Below, piece by piece: positions 41,452 through 53,400 of a DNA stretch of 64,000 nt. The notes beneath the pieces are model-generated. The model had not been told where the DNA came from. It ran no database searches and worked only from the letters and a program-made list of their open reading frames with translations. The position numbers and the translations under genes were made by a program. This DNA is from a virus, in the IMG/VR virus record IMGVR_UViG_3300008997_000013, positions 37,419 to 101,418 of that record, one strand, 5' to 3'. Position 1 is the stretch's first letter, and the number at the start of each line of letters is the position of its first letter.

Positions 41452-43859
41452 GCACCGCAGCCCTCAAGGAAAAGCTCCGCCCCCGCCAGCTTCGAAAGGA
41501 CCGCGCAGGGGGCCAGCCCGGGGAGTACCCACTTCGGATCGCCAAGGTCACCGAGGTGGACTCTATCCAGCGGACGTTTTCCCTGTACATCCTCACAGGG
41601 AGTGGAGACACCTACGACAAGATGCAGATGTCCTTCCCCGGAGCAGGGGCTCGACACTTCCTCGGCGCCATCCCAGAGGTGAATGACCTCTGTGTGGTGG
41701 GATTCTCCCCTGCCGAGTCAGGGAGCTCAGCTGTCCCTTATGTGGTGGGATGGTTGGTCCCGGGAGCTTCGGCTGGGTACGACTGGTTGATGACCTCTCC
41801 GACCAAGGAGGACGAGGTCTCCCTCACCCCAGCTATGCGAGAAGCCCTCACGGGAACATTCGGCCGGAGGCGCCACAAGCTCCGACACTTGGAGGCCGGG
41901 AACGTAGGGGCCTCCAGCTCTCAGGGATCTGATCTCATCCTTGACGAGGGGGTCCTCCTGGCCAACCGGAGAGGGAACGAGCTCCTCCTCAGGGATCAGG
42001 ATCAAGCTCTCGTCTCCCGGTCCTTGCAGAGGTTCCATGCGGGAGCCGGGGTCCGCACCTATTCGGGAATGGTCCAAAGGGATAGCACTCTCCTTCCGAC
42101 CCAGATGTTTGCTGATGACATCGACTGGACAGCGGGCAAGCAGATCGAATCCGACGGAACCGCCGTGGCGCCTGGAGATCTCCCAGAGACCGACAACCCC
42201 GGAGCACTCACCACACACCCCGTATTTGAAACCAACCTGCAGATGGGGAACGTAGATCCCAACCAGGCACTGGTTCGTGGTCTGTTCATCGACGAACACG
42301 GGATGATGTACGACGAATTGGTGCGTCCTTCGGCGACCTATGGGGGAAAGAACCTCTATCGGGTCTCCATGGATCCCAACGCTGACGGGAGCTACCCGAA
42401 CGCTGCGTTGAGCGAGGATGCTGAGGTCTTCACCGAGGTCCGTTGGGAGGTCTCCCATACGGCAGACGGAACTCTCCCGGTTACTGAGCAGACCGATGGG
42501 ATCGACATCGATCGGCTCCTACCGAACGCTCCCACCGAGGGGACGGACGGGAGTGGGGATGTGAACCCCCTGAACCGATCCCCGAACGCTCCTATGGTTG
42601 AGGTCGTCATGGGAACGGCGATCGGGAACGATCCGATCAACGAGAGGTCCAGTTACGGCCGTCCGTTGGTCCCCGCCCTGTTCGACGAGAACGGAAGATT
42701 CTCTCCAGGTCTCCACGCTGCGGGACCTACAACCCCGGTCTCGGACCACGCCGCCTTCCTGGTTCGGGTCCACAACCCCACTGACCCCAAGGCCCCTCCC
42801 GCCTTCATGGCGATCACCAAGGGCGGAGCATATCGATCCTACTTCCCGGGGTCTGGGTCCGAGAGCCACCAGGAGTTCTACCAGACGGGGAAGAGAATCC
42901 GCGTCGGGAGAAGCGCTGCTGGAGAGAGCTACGTCCTCGAGGGAACAGGAGGTGTCTCTGTCCGAGGAATCGGCGTGGGCCGCTCCGTGGACAACATTGG
43001 TGTGGAGATGCGGGCAGAGGAGTCCGCTGTCTCTATCTTCGGAGGAGCCGCGACGACCTCAGGGGCAGCCTCTCCGACTTCCGACCCCAATCTGACTCTG
43101 GCGGGCAACAGATACGCTGTCCTGATCGAGAGCGCCAAGTCTATGTTGCTCTCGGCAGTAGAGACGCTCAAGATCTCGGGCCAACGAGTGGAGCTCGATG
43201 AGATCGATACTCTCAGGGCCCGCGCGAACACCTCTATGGAGATCCTGTCCGGAGACACGATTGCTGTGTCCTCCAAGAAGCTGAACGTGACCATCACAGG
43301 GAAGGCAGAGTTCACCTACGGAGGGCCTCTCGACTCCAAGCCCACCAACGGTCCCTCGCGGACGACCACGTTCACAGCCACCCCACTGACGGGAGGGACC
43401 GGCGGGGTCGTAGATCGCTTCGACTACGTGTTCGGCGGCCGGAAGTCGGTGTTCCGCGTCGGACGCCAGGATACAGTGATGAACGCAGGGTCGTTCAATG
43501 TCACCACCATGGCGCCAGCCCCAATCACGGTAGGCCAGGGTTCCGGAGTCCATCTCTCCACAGGACTTCCGGGATTGAAGAACAAGCTGGACCTGGATGT
43601 CCTCGGAGCAGCATTGGTGGCCGGAGCGGGGTCCGTGAAGGTACAGGCGACCAAGGGGTCCGCCTCATTGAAGGGGAGTGTGAGCGCCGTGGTCCAGGGT
43701 GGGATATCAGCAACGATCCGTGCGTCCTTTGTCAAGGTGAACACACCTACTCCCTTCACAGGAGGAGTCCTCACTGACGGCTGCCTGAGCCCCATTACAG
43801 GACGTTCGTACGCGCTGTCCGGAGGCCTGGGAGTCGCTACCTTCCGAGTCTCCAACTGA
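41448..43859 (+). CDS. Central spike / VgrG-gp5-like baseplate protein
   Basis: 803 residues. An N-terminal OB-like module (YPLRIAKVTEVDSIQRTFSL, FPGAGARHFLGAIPEVNDLC, VVGFSP) is typical of phage spike proteins; a long middle of loops and strands follows. The C-terminal 250 residues are repetitive beta (LKISGQRVELDEIDTLRARA; ILSGDTIAVSSKKLNVTITG; KVQATKGSASLKGSVSAVVQ), consistent with a triple-stranded beta-helix needle. No lysozyme motif seen. Would pierce the outer membrane. Confidence 0.65.
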   Translation: MSTAALKEKLRPRQLRKDRAGGQPGEYPLRIAKVTEVDSIQRTFSLYILTGSGDTYDKMQMSFPGAGARHFLGAIPEVNDLCVVGFSPAESGSSAVPYVVGWLVPGASAGYDWLMTSPTKEDEVSLTPAMREALTGTFGRRRHKLRHLEAGNVGASSSQGSDLILDEGVLLANRRGNELLLRDQDQALVSRSLQRFHAGAGVRTYSGMVQRDSTLLPTQMFADDIDWTAGKQIESDGTAVAPGDLPETDNPGALTTHPVFETNLQMGNVDPNQALVRGLFIDEHGMMYDELVRPSATYGGKNLYRVSMDPNADGSYPNAALSEDAEVFTEVRWEVSHTADGTLPVTEQTDGIDIDRLLPNAPTEGTDGSGDVNPLNRSPNAPMVEVVMGTAIGNDPINERSSYGRPLVPALFDENGRFSPGLHAAGPTTPVSDHAAFLVRVHNPTDPKAPPAFMAITKGGAYRSYFPGSGSESHQEFYQTGKRIRVGRSAAGESYVLEGTGGVSVRGIGVGRSVDNIGVEMRAEESAVSIFGGAATTSGAASPTSDPNLTLAGNRYAVLIESAKSMLLSAVETLKISGQRVELDEIDTLRARANTSMEILSGDTIAVSSKKLNVTITGKAEFTYGGPLDSKPTNGPSRTTTFTATPLTGGTGGVVDRFDYVFGGRKSVFRVGRQDTVMNAGSFNVTTMAPAPITVGQGSGVHLSTGLPGLKNKLDLDVLGAALVAGAGSVKVQATKGSASLKGSVSAVVQGGISATIRASFVKVNTPTPFTGGVLTDGCLSPITGRSYALSGGLGVATFRVSN

Positions 43860-44425
43860 TGGCGTTCACAGCACCCCCCACCACAGTCGCCATCATCACC
43901 GCAGGGCCTGATTTGACAGGCCCTCTATGGATGCAGATAGCCTCTGCGACCGGCGCGGGTGTCGCGGCATGGATCCGATCAGTCAAGCTCCAAGGCACCG
44001 TATCCGGCTTCCTGGGGGCTGGAACAGTCCAAGGGAAGTTCACTGTAGTCCCCAGCGCAACCCCTGTAGTGGCAGCGTTTGTAGCAGCCGGCCTGAGCGG
44101 ACCTACAGGCCTCCGGATGGCTTCTGCGGTAGGGCTGGGAGTCGCCAACGCTTTGAACGCTTCAGCGACCTACAAGGGGGTCTCTACAGGGGCCGTCGGA
44201 GCGGATGCATCTCGAGTGGTATCTGCCCTGGCGCCTTCCTTGGCCACCTCCCTCATATCCTCTCTTGCAGCTCAGGGGGTCACAGGACCTGTTGCTCTCC
44301 GATACGCGACCGCTCTGAGCAACGGTATCAGCGCTATCGTGAGGACAGGTAGCGGTGTCGGCGTGTCGACAGGGGGAGGAGGTCCTCTACCGGGTATGGG
44401 GGCCTCAGTATCCACGCTGTTCTGA
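43859..44425 (+). CDS. Baseplate protein with three tandem repeats
   Basis: 188 residues, Ala/Gly/Val/Ser-rich. Three repeats begin LTGPLWMQIASATGAGVAAW, LSGPTGLRMASAVGLGVANA and VTGPVALRYATALSNGISAI, each ending in a short glycine strand (GTVSGFLGAG; GVSTGAVGAD; GVSTGGGG). Repeat proteins of this form, next to the spike gene, may ring the tail tip. No known family. Confidence 0.55.
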   Translation: MAFTAPPTTVAIITAGPDLTGPLWMQIASATGAGVAAWIRSVKLQGTVSGFLGAGTVQGKFTVVPSATPVVAAFVAAGLSGPTGLRMASAVGLGVANALNASATYKGVSTGAVGADASRVVSALAPSLATSLISSLAAQGVTGPVALRYATALSNGISAIVRTGSGVGVSTGGGGPLPGMGASVSTLF

Positions 44426-44436
44426 AGGGATCCTGA

Positions 44437-47400
44437 GTGGGCTTCAATCTCTCTGGGTACGTGCTCCGCCCGGCGCGCGTAGCGACTGGGAACGCTTCTT
44501 CCACAGGGGAGGCGACCTCAGGAGTCAGCCGGGATCATCTCTCTCCCGCGGAGATGTTGGCAGCGGGGTACGAGATCCCGGCTCCCCGCGACGTAGAGCC
44601 CTATGCCGACATGTACAGGGCAGCTGTCCTCCTGAGAGGAGGCGGAACGGACGAATACCTGGTGTGGGCAGCCACCTCTGGATCCCTGTCTACAGTGGAC
44701 TCGGATGCGTTCAGAATCTCGGGAGATCCCACCTACGTCCAACCGGCCGAAGGATCCCTGACCGTCGGGACCTACACAGACGGGACCGCTACCTTCTACG
44801 TGAGGGATGAAAACGGACGGGACCTGTCCTCCGTGACCGGGATGACTCTCCTCCGGGGCGACACCTTGGGGCAGGTGGTCGCGGCTTTCGATCCGGGGCA
44901 GGATCCCCTCATCGGGAAGGTGGTCATTGACGCCGCCACTCTCTCTTCGATGGGGGGAGGGTTCTCGGTAGGCAGAGGGGACCAAATCCTCCTCGTCTCG
45001 TACAGGCTCTCAGGCCCTACCTTCTGGTGGTCTCGCAACGATTCCCAGGCGACACGATTCGGGTGGGATGGCAGCAAGGGGAGGTGGGTTCCGTTCCAAG
45101 GCACCACTCCCCAGGATCTCGGGGAGGTGGGTTCGAAGGACTCTTATGAGCTCTCCCCACCCCCGTCCCGCTTCTCCGTCGGAGACACCCTTCCCGGAGC
45201 CTCTGGTTCTCCGGATAGCTTCTCCCTGGTTCGTGGGGGTCTGTTCCCCGACTCGACCGCGATACCCCTGGATATCCTGGTCGTCGCCGACCCCGATACC
45301 GAAGGGGACTATCCTGCAGTGGGCTCGGGATACGACGCTGTGGTCGGAGTCACCAACGGGGTCCTTCTCCTCAACACCACATACACCACCGCCAACGTAG
45401 GCCTCACCCTCTGGTACAACCCCGAGAGCTTCCGCCCTGGGGACGATGGGGATCTCGGGGAGCTCGCCGGCCTTCCCACGGACTCAACTCTGGGATATCC
45501 GGTCCTCTCTCCAGTCCCTGGACCCACCGAGCGACCCTTCATTCGCCTTGGGAGTCGCAGGTACCTGGCGCCTGTGGCCTACGATACAGACGCGGACCTT
45601 CCTGGGGATCCCTCCTCCGTCCCTGAAGGAGAGGTCTGGTGGTCTCGTGCAACTGGGAAGGTGGTGTTCTCCGAGACGGACATCAAGAAGACCCAGCCGG
45701 GAGAGACCGAATACGATATCGCATATCTGGGAGCTCACGCTTTCTACGATGGGGTTTCCCTCTCCACCCAGCCTGTTCCGCTCCAGAGCCCTGTTCCTCT
45801 GGTGGACGAGAACGGGAATGAGCTGGTCGGAGAGGATACTGGAGGCTCTGGTGTTCCTGGGTCTGGGGATCTCTTCATCCAGAGGAGTGCCTCTATGCCC
45901 CCTCCAGGAGCCTCCGGAGTCCTCTATGTTCCTGATAGGACCGGAGAGAGCCCGGATTCCTCAACCGCAGCGAACGCTCGCCCCAACGGCAGCGGACTGG
46001 TCCGTCAGCTTGAGGGCGTCGGAGATACCTTCATCTTTGCAGGCTCTCGTGCTCTGGAGACCCTCGAGGTTGTCGAGTACGAGGAGGATATCCCCACCCT
46101 CAAGATTCGAGTCAAGAAGACCGAGGCAGTGACCTCTCTGGAGCCCGCACCCTCCCAGCCGCCAGGGTTCGCTGCGACCTCCCGAGTCCAGATGAAGCGA
46201 AGAGGCATCAAGGGAGAGGGTCTCTACTTCGCGCAGGCCCAGGTCACTCCAGCCACGTACTCGGACGAGGCGCGGCTCTATTCTCGGAACTCGGAGCCCT
46301 ACACTCTCGTGGGGACAGAGGAGCTTCGCTTCGCCGTAGACGGCACCCCCTACACATGGACGGCCTCTGGAAGCGGAGAGTTCACCGCAGCTCAGATCGC
46401 AACGGAACTCAACACGGTCATCACCGGGACGGGCCAGGCAGGGGTCATCCGAGGTCGCGTCTTCATCGAGGCCGGAACTCCTTCTTCGGGGCGTGTGGAG
46501 ATCGGCTGGAACACCGACGCCGATGACCTCTCCGGACACACCGTCCTGGGATTCCTTCCCGGCTGGAGGGTGGATGCCTCAGGGGACACCTTCCGTTGGC
46601 AGCCCGACAACGGATCAAGCCTCGGCCTGTACCGGAGTCCTGAGAATCTGAGCCGGGAGAATCTGACCGCAGACATCCGAGCGACAGGCTCCTACACTGG
46701 GAAGGTGTTCACCGATAACGTCCAGGCCAGCCCGTTCGTTCATGTCAACAACCCTCCCTTGGTGGACATCCCCGGCTTCGATGAGGACGTACACTTCCAG
46801 ATGAGCCTTGGGCTGAACCTGGTCCGTCTGTCCAACTATGGTCTCCGTCAAAGGGTTGGCCTCAAGTACGATCTGGAGAACAACCGGGTCATCTGGGCCG
46901 AGTTCGGAGAGACCCCCGCCACAACTGTCCTGTCCCCAACGGATACGCTTCAGCTGGACCACACGGGGGTCATCGAGGAAACAGTAGACAGCGAAGCCAT
47001 GGATCCCACTCGGGCAGGCTTCGGTCTGTACCTCAAGCGGCCTGGTCTCATCAGCTATTCAGAACTGGGACAGGGTTCCGAGTTTCTCCTCCCTGGAGAG
47101 GGAGCCCCCGGGCAAGCTGTTCTGATCTCCCCCGAAGGAGGTTCCGTTTACTCCGGGGGTGGCGGAACCTTCTCATCGGGGGTCTTCTCGAACCCTGTCC
47201 TGAGCCCCGAGTCAACCCAGAACGCGATCCTCCAGGGGAATCTCCTGAGCGCCGTTTCGGTGGGTGACAGACTCCATGTCATCAACGGATCCGGGGCCGG
47301 TCTCTACACAGTCACTGGCGCCAACCTGGTCGGGGGGATCGCTGAGTTCACTGTCTCCCCTACACCTGCTGATGAGACAGGACTCTCGTGGAGGATCCTG

Positions 47401-50400
47401 GAAGGCCAGACCACTGATACCTTCGACCCCACGATCCTCGCAGACGCCCAGAGGGTCCCGTTCAACCACTTCCTGAACGAGCCGTTCAGGATTCGACTCC
47501 TGTCCCCCACGGGAACGGTCGGGGGGTCTCTATCCGCCGTCGTATCGGATGCCTTGGGGAGCAACCGGCCTGTGGCTCTGCGGTTCGGTCTTGCGTCAAG
47601 TAGTCCTTCGGCTACGGTCTCTTTCCTCGAGACGGGGTCGGACCTGGGGACATTGGCAGAGACCGGGTTGTCCGTCCCCGACGTAACCGATCCCCATTTC
47701 CTCAACTCCACAGCGCCGGCGACCGCGTATTTCAGGATCCGAGTGGGGTCTCAGGAGTTCACAGCCGGGACCAACATGACGCTGGTTTCGTCGTTCTCCC
47801 CGACGATCGCGACGGGGGAGATCGAAGTAGGGGAGCCCGGCGGCGGGATCGCGGGAGAGATCCGATTCGCTTCTGATGTGCTCACGAACTTCGCGGGGGA
47901 AACGGTCTACTACGATCAGCTGTTCCTGGATGGGAGCCTCTTGGCCTCTGGGTTCTGTGAGATCGATCCCACTGATGGGAGCATTCGCCTCTCTGACGCT
48001 GATACTACAGCCCATACAGGGGAGACAGCCTACTTCCTCGAGGAGCTGATCACTGAGCGAGGATTGGATGTGGTGATGTCTCCCCTCTCCGGAGACATCT
48101 ATATCACCAAGCCCCTGCGGGACGGACAGATAGTAGAGGCCGCATACTACCAAGCGGACACGGACGGAGACCCCCTCACCGGAACGTTGATCACTGAGTT
48201 CCTTCCTCTGATCGTACAGCTGGAGGAGGCCACTCGCGTAGACGACTTCACCTACACGTTCAACCCAACCGGGAGAACTGTATCGGAGGAGATCGAGGCG
48301 GCAATCTGGGTAGGTGTGGAGCTCCAGAACTTCGCTGGTCTCGTACAGGTCACTGCGAGTGGAAGCACTCTCACATTCGCCGAGGCTGTTGACCCCTCCG
48401 AGACAGTCAAGATCACCTATGGGGTCCTGGAAGCCTTCGGTGGGGAACAAGCCTACCAGGTGTCCACCCCTCCTGTGTACAGGAAACCGTTCTTCCTGGA
48501 AGAGGGCCAGGACACAGCAACCGTGGGAGGGAATCGCACTCCGGACGTGCAGGTCGGCGCCCTGATGGTCCTGGACCAGACCCTTTTCTACGTGAAGTCG
48601 GTCTCGTACGACGCCGGGGAAGACGAAACCACGTTCACTGTGTGGCCTCCGCCCAGCACCGAGGTTGGAAGCAGGGCTCCGGCTCGGGACTCCGAGTTCT
48701 CGTTCTCTTCCCAGAGGATCGCCATCACCGTAGACCCCTCCGACCCCGTAGCAGGGGGTGGACAAGAGGGATTCCTCCCAGTTGTCTCCGGGGTTCCTCT
48801 GGTAGAAGCGGACAGAGGGCAGCTGCAAGTTGTGTTCCTCGGGGACCTGACCCAGTACGCCCGTGTAGGTCATCTCCTGGAAATCGCTGGATATCCCTAC
48901 CTGGTTGCAGGCTCTGCTCTGTCCGATGATGGGAGATTCACCCGAGTAGACCTCTCCAACCCCATAGCCACGGGACATACATCCACAGACACCATTCGTC
49001 TCTCGGTCCGGCCCGTCTTTGGTCCTCTCCCAAGGACGTTCCCAGGGATTTCAGGATTCGTAGATACAGAGGAGTTCTCCCTGTTCCTGGTCGGCCGGAC
49101 AGAGGCTGGGGTTGAACTCCCTGGGAAAGAGCTCACGGAGGGCGTCCACTACGAGGCGGATCCTTCCTCTGGCGCCGTGGAGTTCGTCCTCCCCACACAG
49201 GGAGCTCTCCAGCCCGGGGAATCCCTGGTCGCCACCTACACGGCAGTGTCCGAGGTGGGTCCTCTGGTAGACGAGGCGGCCATCCTTGCTCCGGCCTTCA
49301 AGGCCCAGTACCTCTTCATCACAACTCCGTCTCTCCAGAATCGGATCCTTGGAGCAACCCTCACTGCCCAGTACACGTTCTCGAATCCGGACAGCTTCTT
49401 CTACGAGGTCCTTCCAATGGAGGATTTCCTGGGAGAGGTCTCAGGGAAGGCTTTGGGGGCTGTGGCCTCGGACAGCGGAGGCCCCACCGACGCGTTCGCC
49501 GGTCTCCCGGACAACTCTGAACAGGGGCTCCTTGGGCTCCGTGGGGATGTGCGAGACAAGAAGGACCTGGACCGTGCCGCCCGTGCCTTCATCGAGCTCT
49601 ACAACGGGGTGGTCCTGGCCTTCGAGCAGGTCTTGGAGTCTTTCGATGGGCGTGTGATCGGGGACCGGGATGGGAAGTTCCGGTTCTTCATCGGACATGA
49701 CAAGAGGTACGCAGGGCCCGGCTACGAGGACGAAATCTCGGGAGACCTGACGGTTCGTCTCATCTGGAGGGAAGTCCTGGACGAGTGGTCCGGTGGTGTC
49801 GGATTCTACGAGGAAGTGGACCCGGTCTACGACCCAACTACAGCAACCGAGAAGGACCCTGTAGGGCGTCCTGGTGAGACGGACGGGGATACCCCGGACC
49901 CCGAGACTCTGGCCTCTTTCACGGTCCGTCAGAGAGGTCGTGTCAAGAACGATATGGACGACCGGCTCCTCATTGGAATGGGCCGTCCTCGAGGGCTCGC
50001 GCTCATCTTCCCAGGACTCAACGTCCCTGGGCTGTTCCGAGATATGTGGGAGCCTCATGTCTATTCGAGGCTCTTCCCCGAGAGAGCCCGGCACTTCTCG
50101 CGGCTCCTTCCCGGGATCGATGCTGTCCCGAGCGCCTCTGGTTTCACTGATCCCGGATACTACACGTCCGGCCGGAAGGTTGAGACCCCCGGTCCGGAGC
50201 CTGGAGAGACAACCAAGTCCGTTGTCCGAACTCGAGGCACTGCCATTGGGAACATCTCCAATGAAGCTCTTGGGAACATCACGGGGATCATCGAGGTCCT
50301 CGCCACCGATAGACACCCTCGGGCTCGGATCTGGAGGTTCTTCCCAGAGGGAGATGCGGAGATGGATTCCGCTCTCACATCAGCTACAGGGATAACAGTC

Positions 50401-53400
50401 TCCACCGTCGGGAAGGCAACCCTGGTAGCAACGCCGCTGCTTCTCTCTGAGTTCCCTGTAGATCCAGACACGGGATGGCCTGACGCAACCCAGCTCATGT
50501 TCAACCCGCTCCCGGCAGGGGCTTCCCTGTTCTCCCTGTTCACAGGGGATATCGATCTCTCCACCCCGGGATTCGAGACCGGCCAACGGCTACGATTCGG
50601 GAAGCCCGACGGGTCGGTGTTTGAGCTCAGCGATCCAAACGGCAACGGGATCTTCGTCGGGGAAGTCCAGGTAGGCTGTATCCTGACCCTCGTTGGTGTG
50701 GACGGCTCCGACCTCTCCGGATCGGAAGTCCTGGTGGACGGCACAGACCCTCTCGAGGATGTGGTCTCCGAGAACACCGGGCGCGGGGATACTATCTTCG
50801 GCGGGGAGGACCTCCTGGATATCGAGGATATCCCAGAGGACGAAGACGAGATCACGCCAAAGCAGATGCGGGAGCTCTCCCGCATGATTCCGGACTACCG
50901 AGTCCAGTTCGATCTCAAGGTGGCTCGGGGCTCAGGGGAGTTCATCGACGCTTCCCTCCCGGGTCGGGAGGACATCTTCCCACTCCCGCTCCAGGACATG
51001 CTTGGGCAGAAGCCCCCTCAGCCCCTCAGCTGCATCGAAGGTTTGGTAGAGTTCAACAACACTGATCGAAGGCCCGTCAAGCTCCCCTGCCTCAAGGGGG
51101 AGTCCGCTGACGACTCAGGGGATATCCAGATCCCCTACCTCCAGGGAACCGAGACAGAGCTCGCTATCCTCGGGGACGTAGCGGCCAAGTTCCGAATCCT
51201 CCTCGGTGCGGACACGTCCGTGGCAATGCCCTATGGAGACCAGACTTGGAAGGCTGTATATCCGGATGAGATCGTAGCTGTCGATGGCGTTCTGGTAGAG
51301 ACCTACACACTGGGTCCCGACCGAGATCCCGCAACTCTCTATACAGGTCAGGACCTGACCCCTGTCGCCACAGCAGGCTCCTACACAGACGGAACGGCAA
51401 TCGGTGACGGCCGAGCCTACGACCTCATCCTGGTGGAGGCGGATCAGCCCCAGGAAGCTGCCGGAGAGCTCCTGACGGGAATGACAGGGATCCTCTCCGT
51501 TGGCGCCGTATCCTCCGGGAAGGTGGAGACCCCACGGTTCGTGACCCCGACTACCAAGACGGACACCCACAAGTACACAGTGGAGAATGCGTTTGGATAC
51601 CTGGGGGGCGCGTTCCCTGCGACCTCTGGCCTCACCCCCTCCGAGACGAACCCTGGGAACTGGATCACCCTCCTCGACTGCTCATCGGTGGGTGGGCTGG
51701 TGTTCGACTCCAATGGAGGAGGTCTCGCAGGAGGGTTGCTTGCCCTGGTCGCAGGCGGAAACGCCATTGTCATCCGCCTCTACAACCCAGACCCTGCGAC
51801 TGCCTCCGGACAGTCCCTCATAGGTGAGGTTGTCATCCCGACCCTGGCAGCTGCAGGCTCCATCTACGTGAACGACCCCTTCGCGACCGTGACTACTCTC
51901 ACGTTGGCAGGGACAGGGGTCTCGTTGACAGCTGCGGGGATCATCTCGGTAGAGACCTCTGCCTCATTGCTCTCTGCGCTCTCGGGAGTCACCGGTGGCA
52001 ACTATCATGACTTCACCGTCACGATCGACACCTACATCACCAACACAACCCGTGTCTCTTCCGGGAACAACATCCCGGTGGGTTCGGCAGGGGGGTCAAC
52101 CACCTGCGAGATCAAGGCGAATCGCCTCACGTTCGGTGAGCAGGTCTCCTTCGCGACAACCCTCCCTCGGAACTCCAATCCTGCCAACGGAGACGCTACG
52201 GAACTTGGAGTTTCTCTGGAGGCACATGAGTCTCCGATCGGTGCAGGGACAGCTACTGCGGTCAACGCCTCCGCAGAGGTGAACGGAGGGTCCGCTCTCA
52301 CGTTCCTGGAGCGGGTTGGGCCCGACGAGGACAGCACTGTTCTCTCAGGGGTTCCCTACGTGGGAACCTTTATCCCAGGAGCAGCGGGATCCGAGGAAGG
52401 GAAGCTCCGAGCCATGGCCTGGGAGGGCCATGGGAACACGACCTCTCCGTTCACCACCGGAAGCGTGGAGGGGGTGATATTCTCGGTGATCCCCTCTTCA
52501 GACCTGGATGAGGACTCCGTGATCCTGGAAGGGGATGGAACCCTCTGGGATGCCGCCGACGGAGCTCTGACAGTGGATGGACTTCGTCATTGGATCAGCG
52601 CTGTCTCGGCGACCTCTGGGGGTCTCTCCGAGGTGGTTCCAGGAGATATCCTCCTGATCGATCAGACTACAGGGGGCGGCGGGGCGGTCGCGACAGGAAC
52701 ATACCTGGTCCGGCACGCCGTGGACACCAACACAGGAAATCTCTGGGAGCAGGAGATCTATTCGGACGCGGGACAAAAGAACGGATTGGACCTCCGCTTC
52801 CCTTCGGTGAAGTCAGCCATCAGCTTGACTCTCGTGGCTGAGGAGGTCCCCGAAGTTCCACATTCCCCCGAGGATTGCGGATTCCCAACCGGCGACGGCG
52901 CCACGACGTTCGTGTACCTGATCAGGAACTCCCGATACGCCATCTACGATGCGGGATCCTACACCCTTCAGTCCGATTCCGTGTACCGGATGGCCTACTC
53001 CGCTGTCTCCTACGACAGCGCCACGGGGGAGGCCACATTCACTCTGTCTACGGGAACAGCGACCGACGCCAACGGGGGGGCTCTCACCGACGCAGAGTTC
53101 CGGGACGCGGCGAACGAGTCTGGAGTCCAGGTGTCCGGGATGATCTACTTCCCATTCACCCCGCGAGCCTCGCATGGACTTCCCTCGAACAACGTGGTGG
53201 GGAGCTCCGAAGATGGCTCCGGGAACGATGCTACAGCGGGGTTCACCTTGGCTGTGATGGGAAACCGAAACCCCAGCGTCCACGGAACAACAACCGTCAC
53301 CACCATGGCTTGGGACAAGACGAGCACTGCTTCCGATATCCAGTACCTGTTGGGAGACACGAGCACTCCTTCCTCCAGCTCCTTGGGTGTCAGAGTCCCG

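Noticed and set aside
47676-47690. GACGTAAC inside the giant gene as a promoter
   Set aside because: The upstream GTTTC-type box at the 12-nt spacing is absent and it lies deep in coding sequence.
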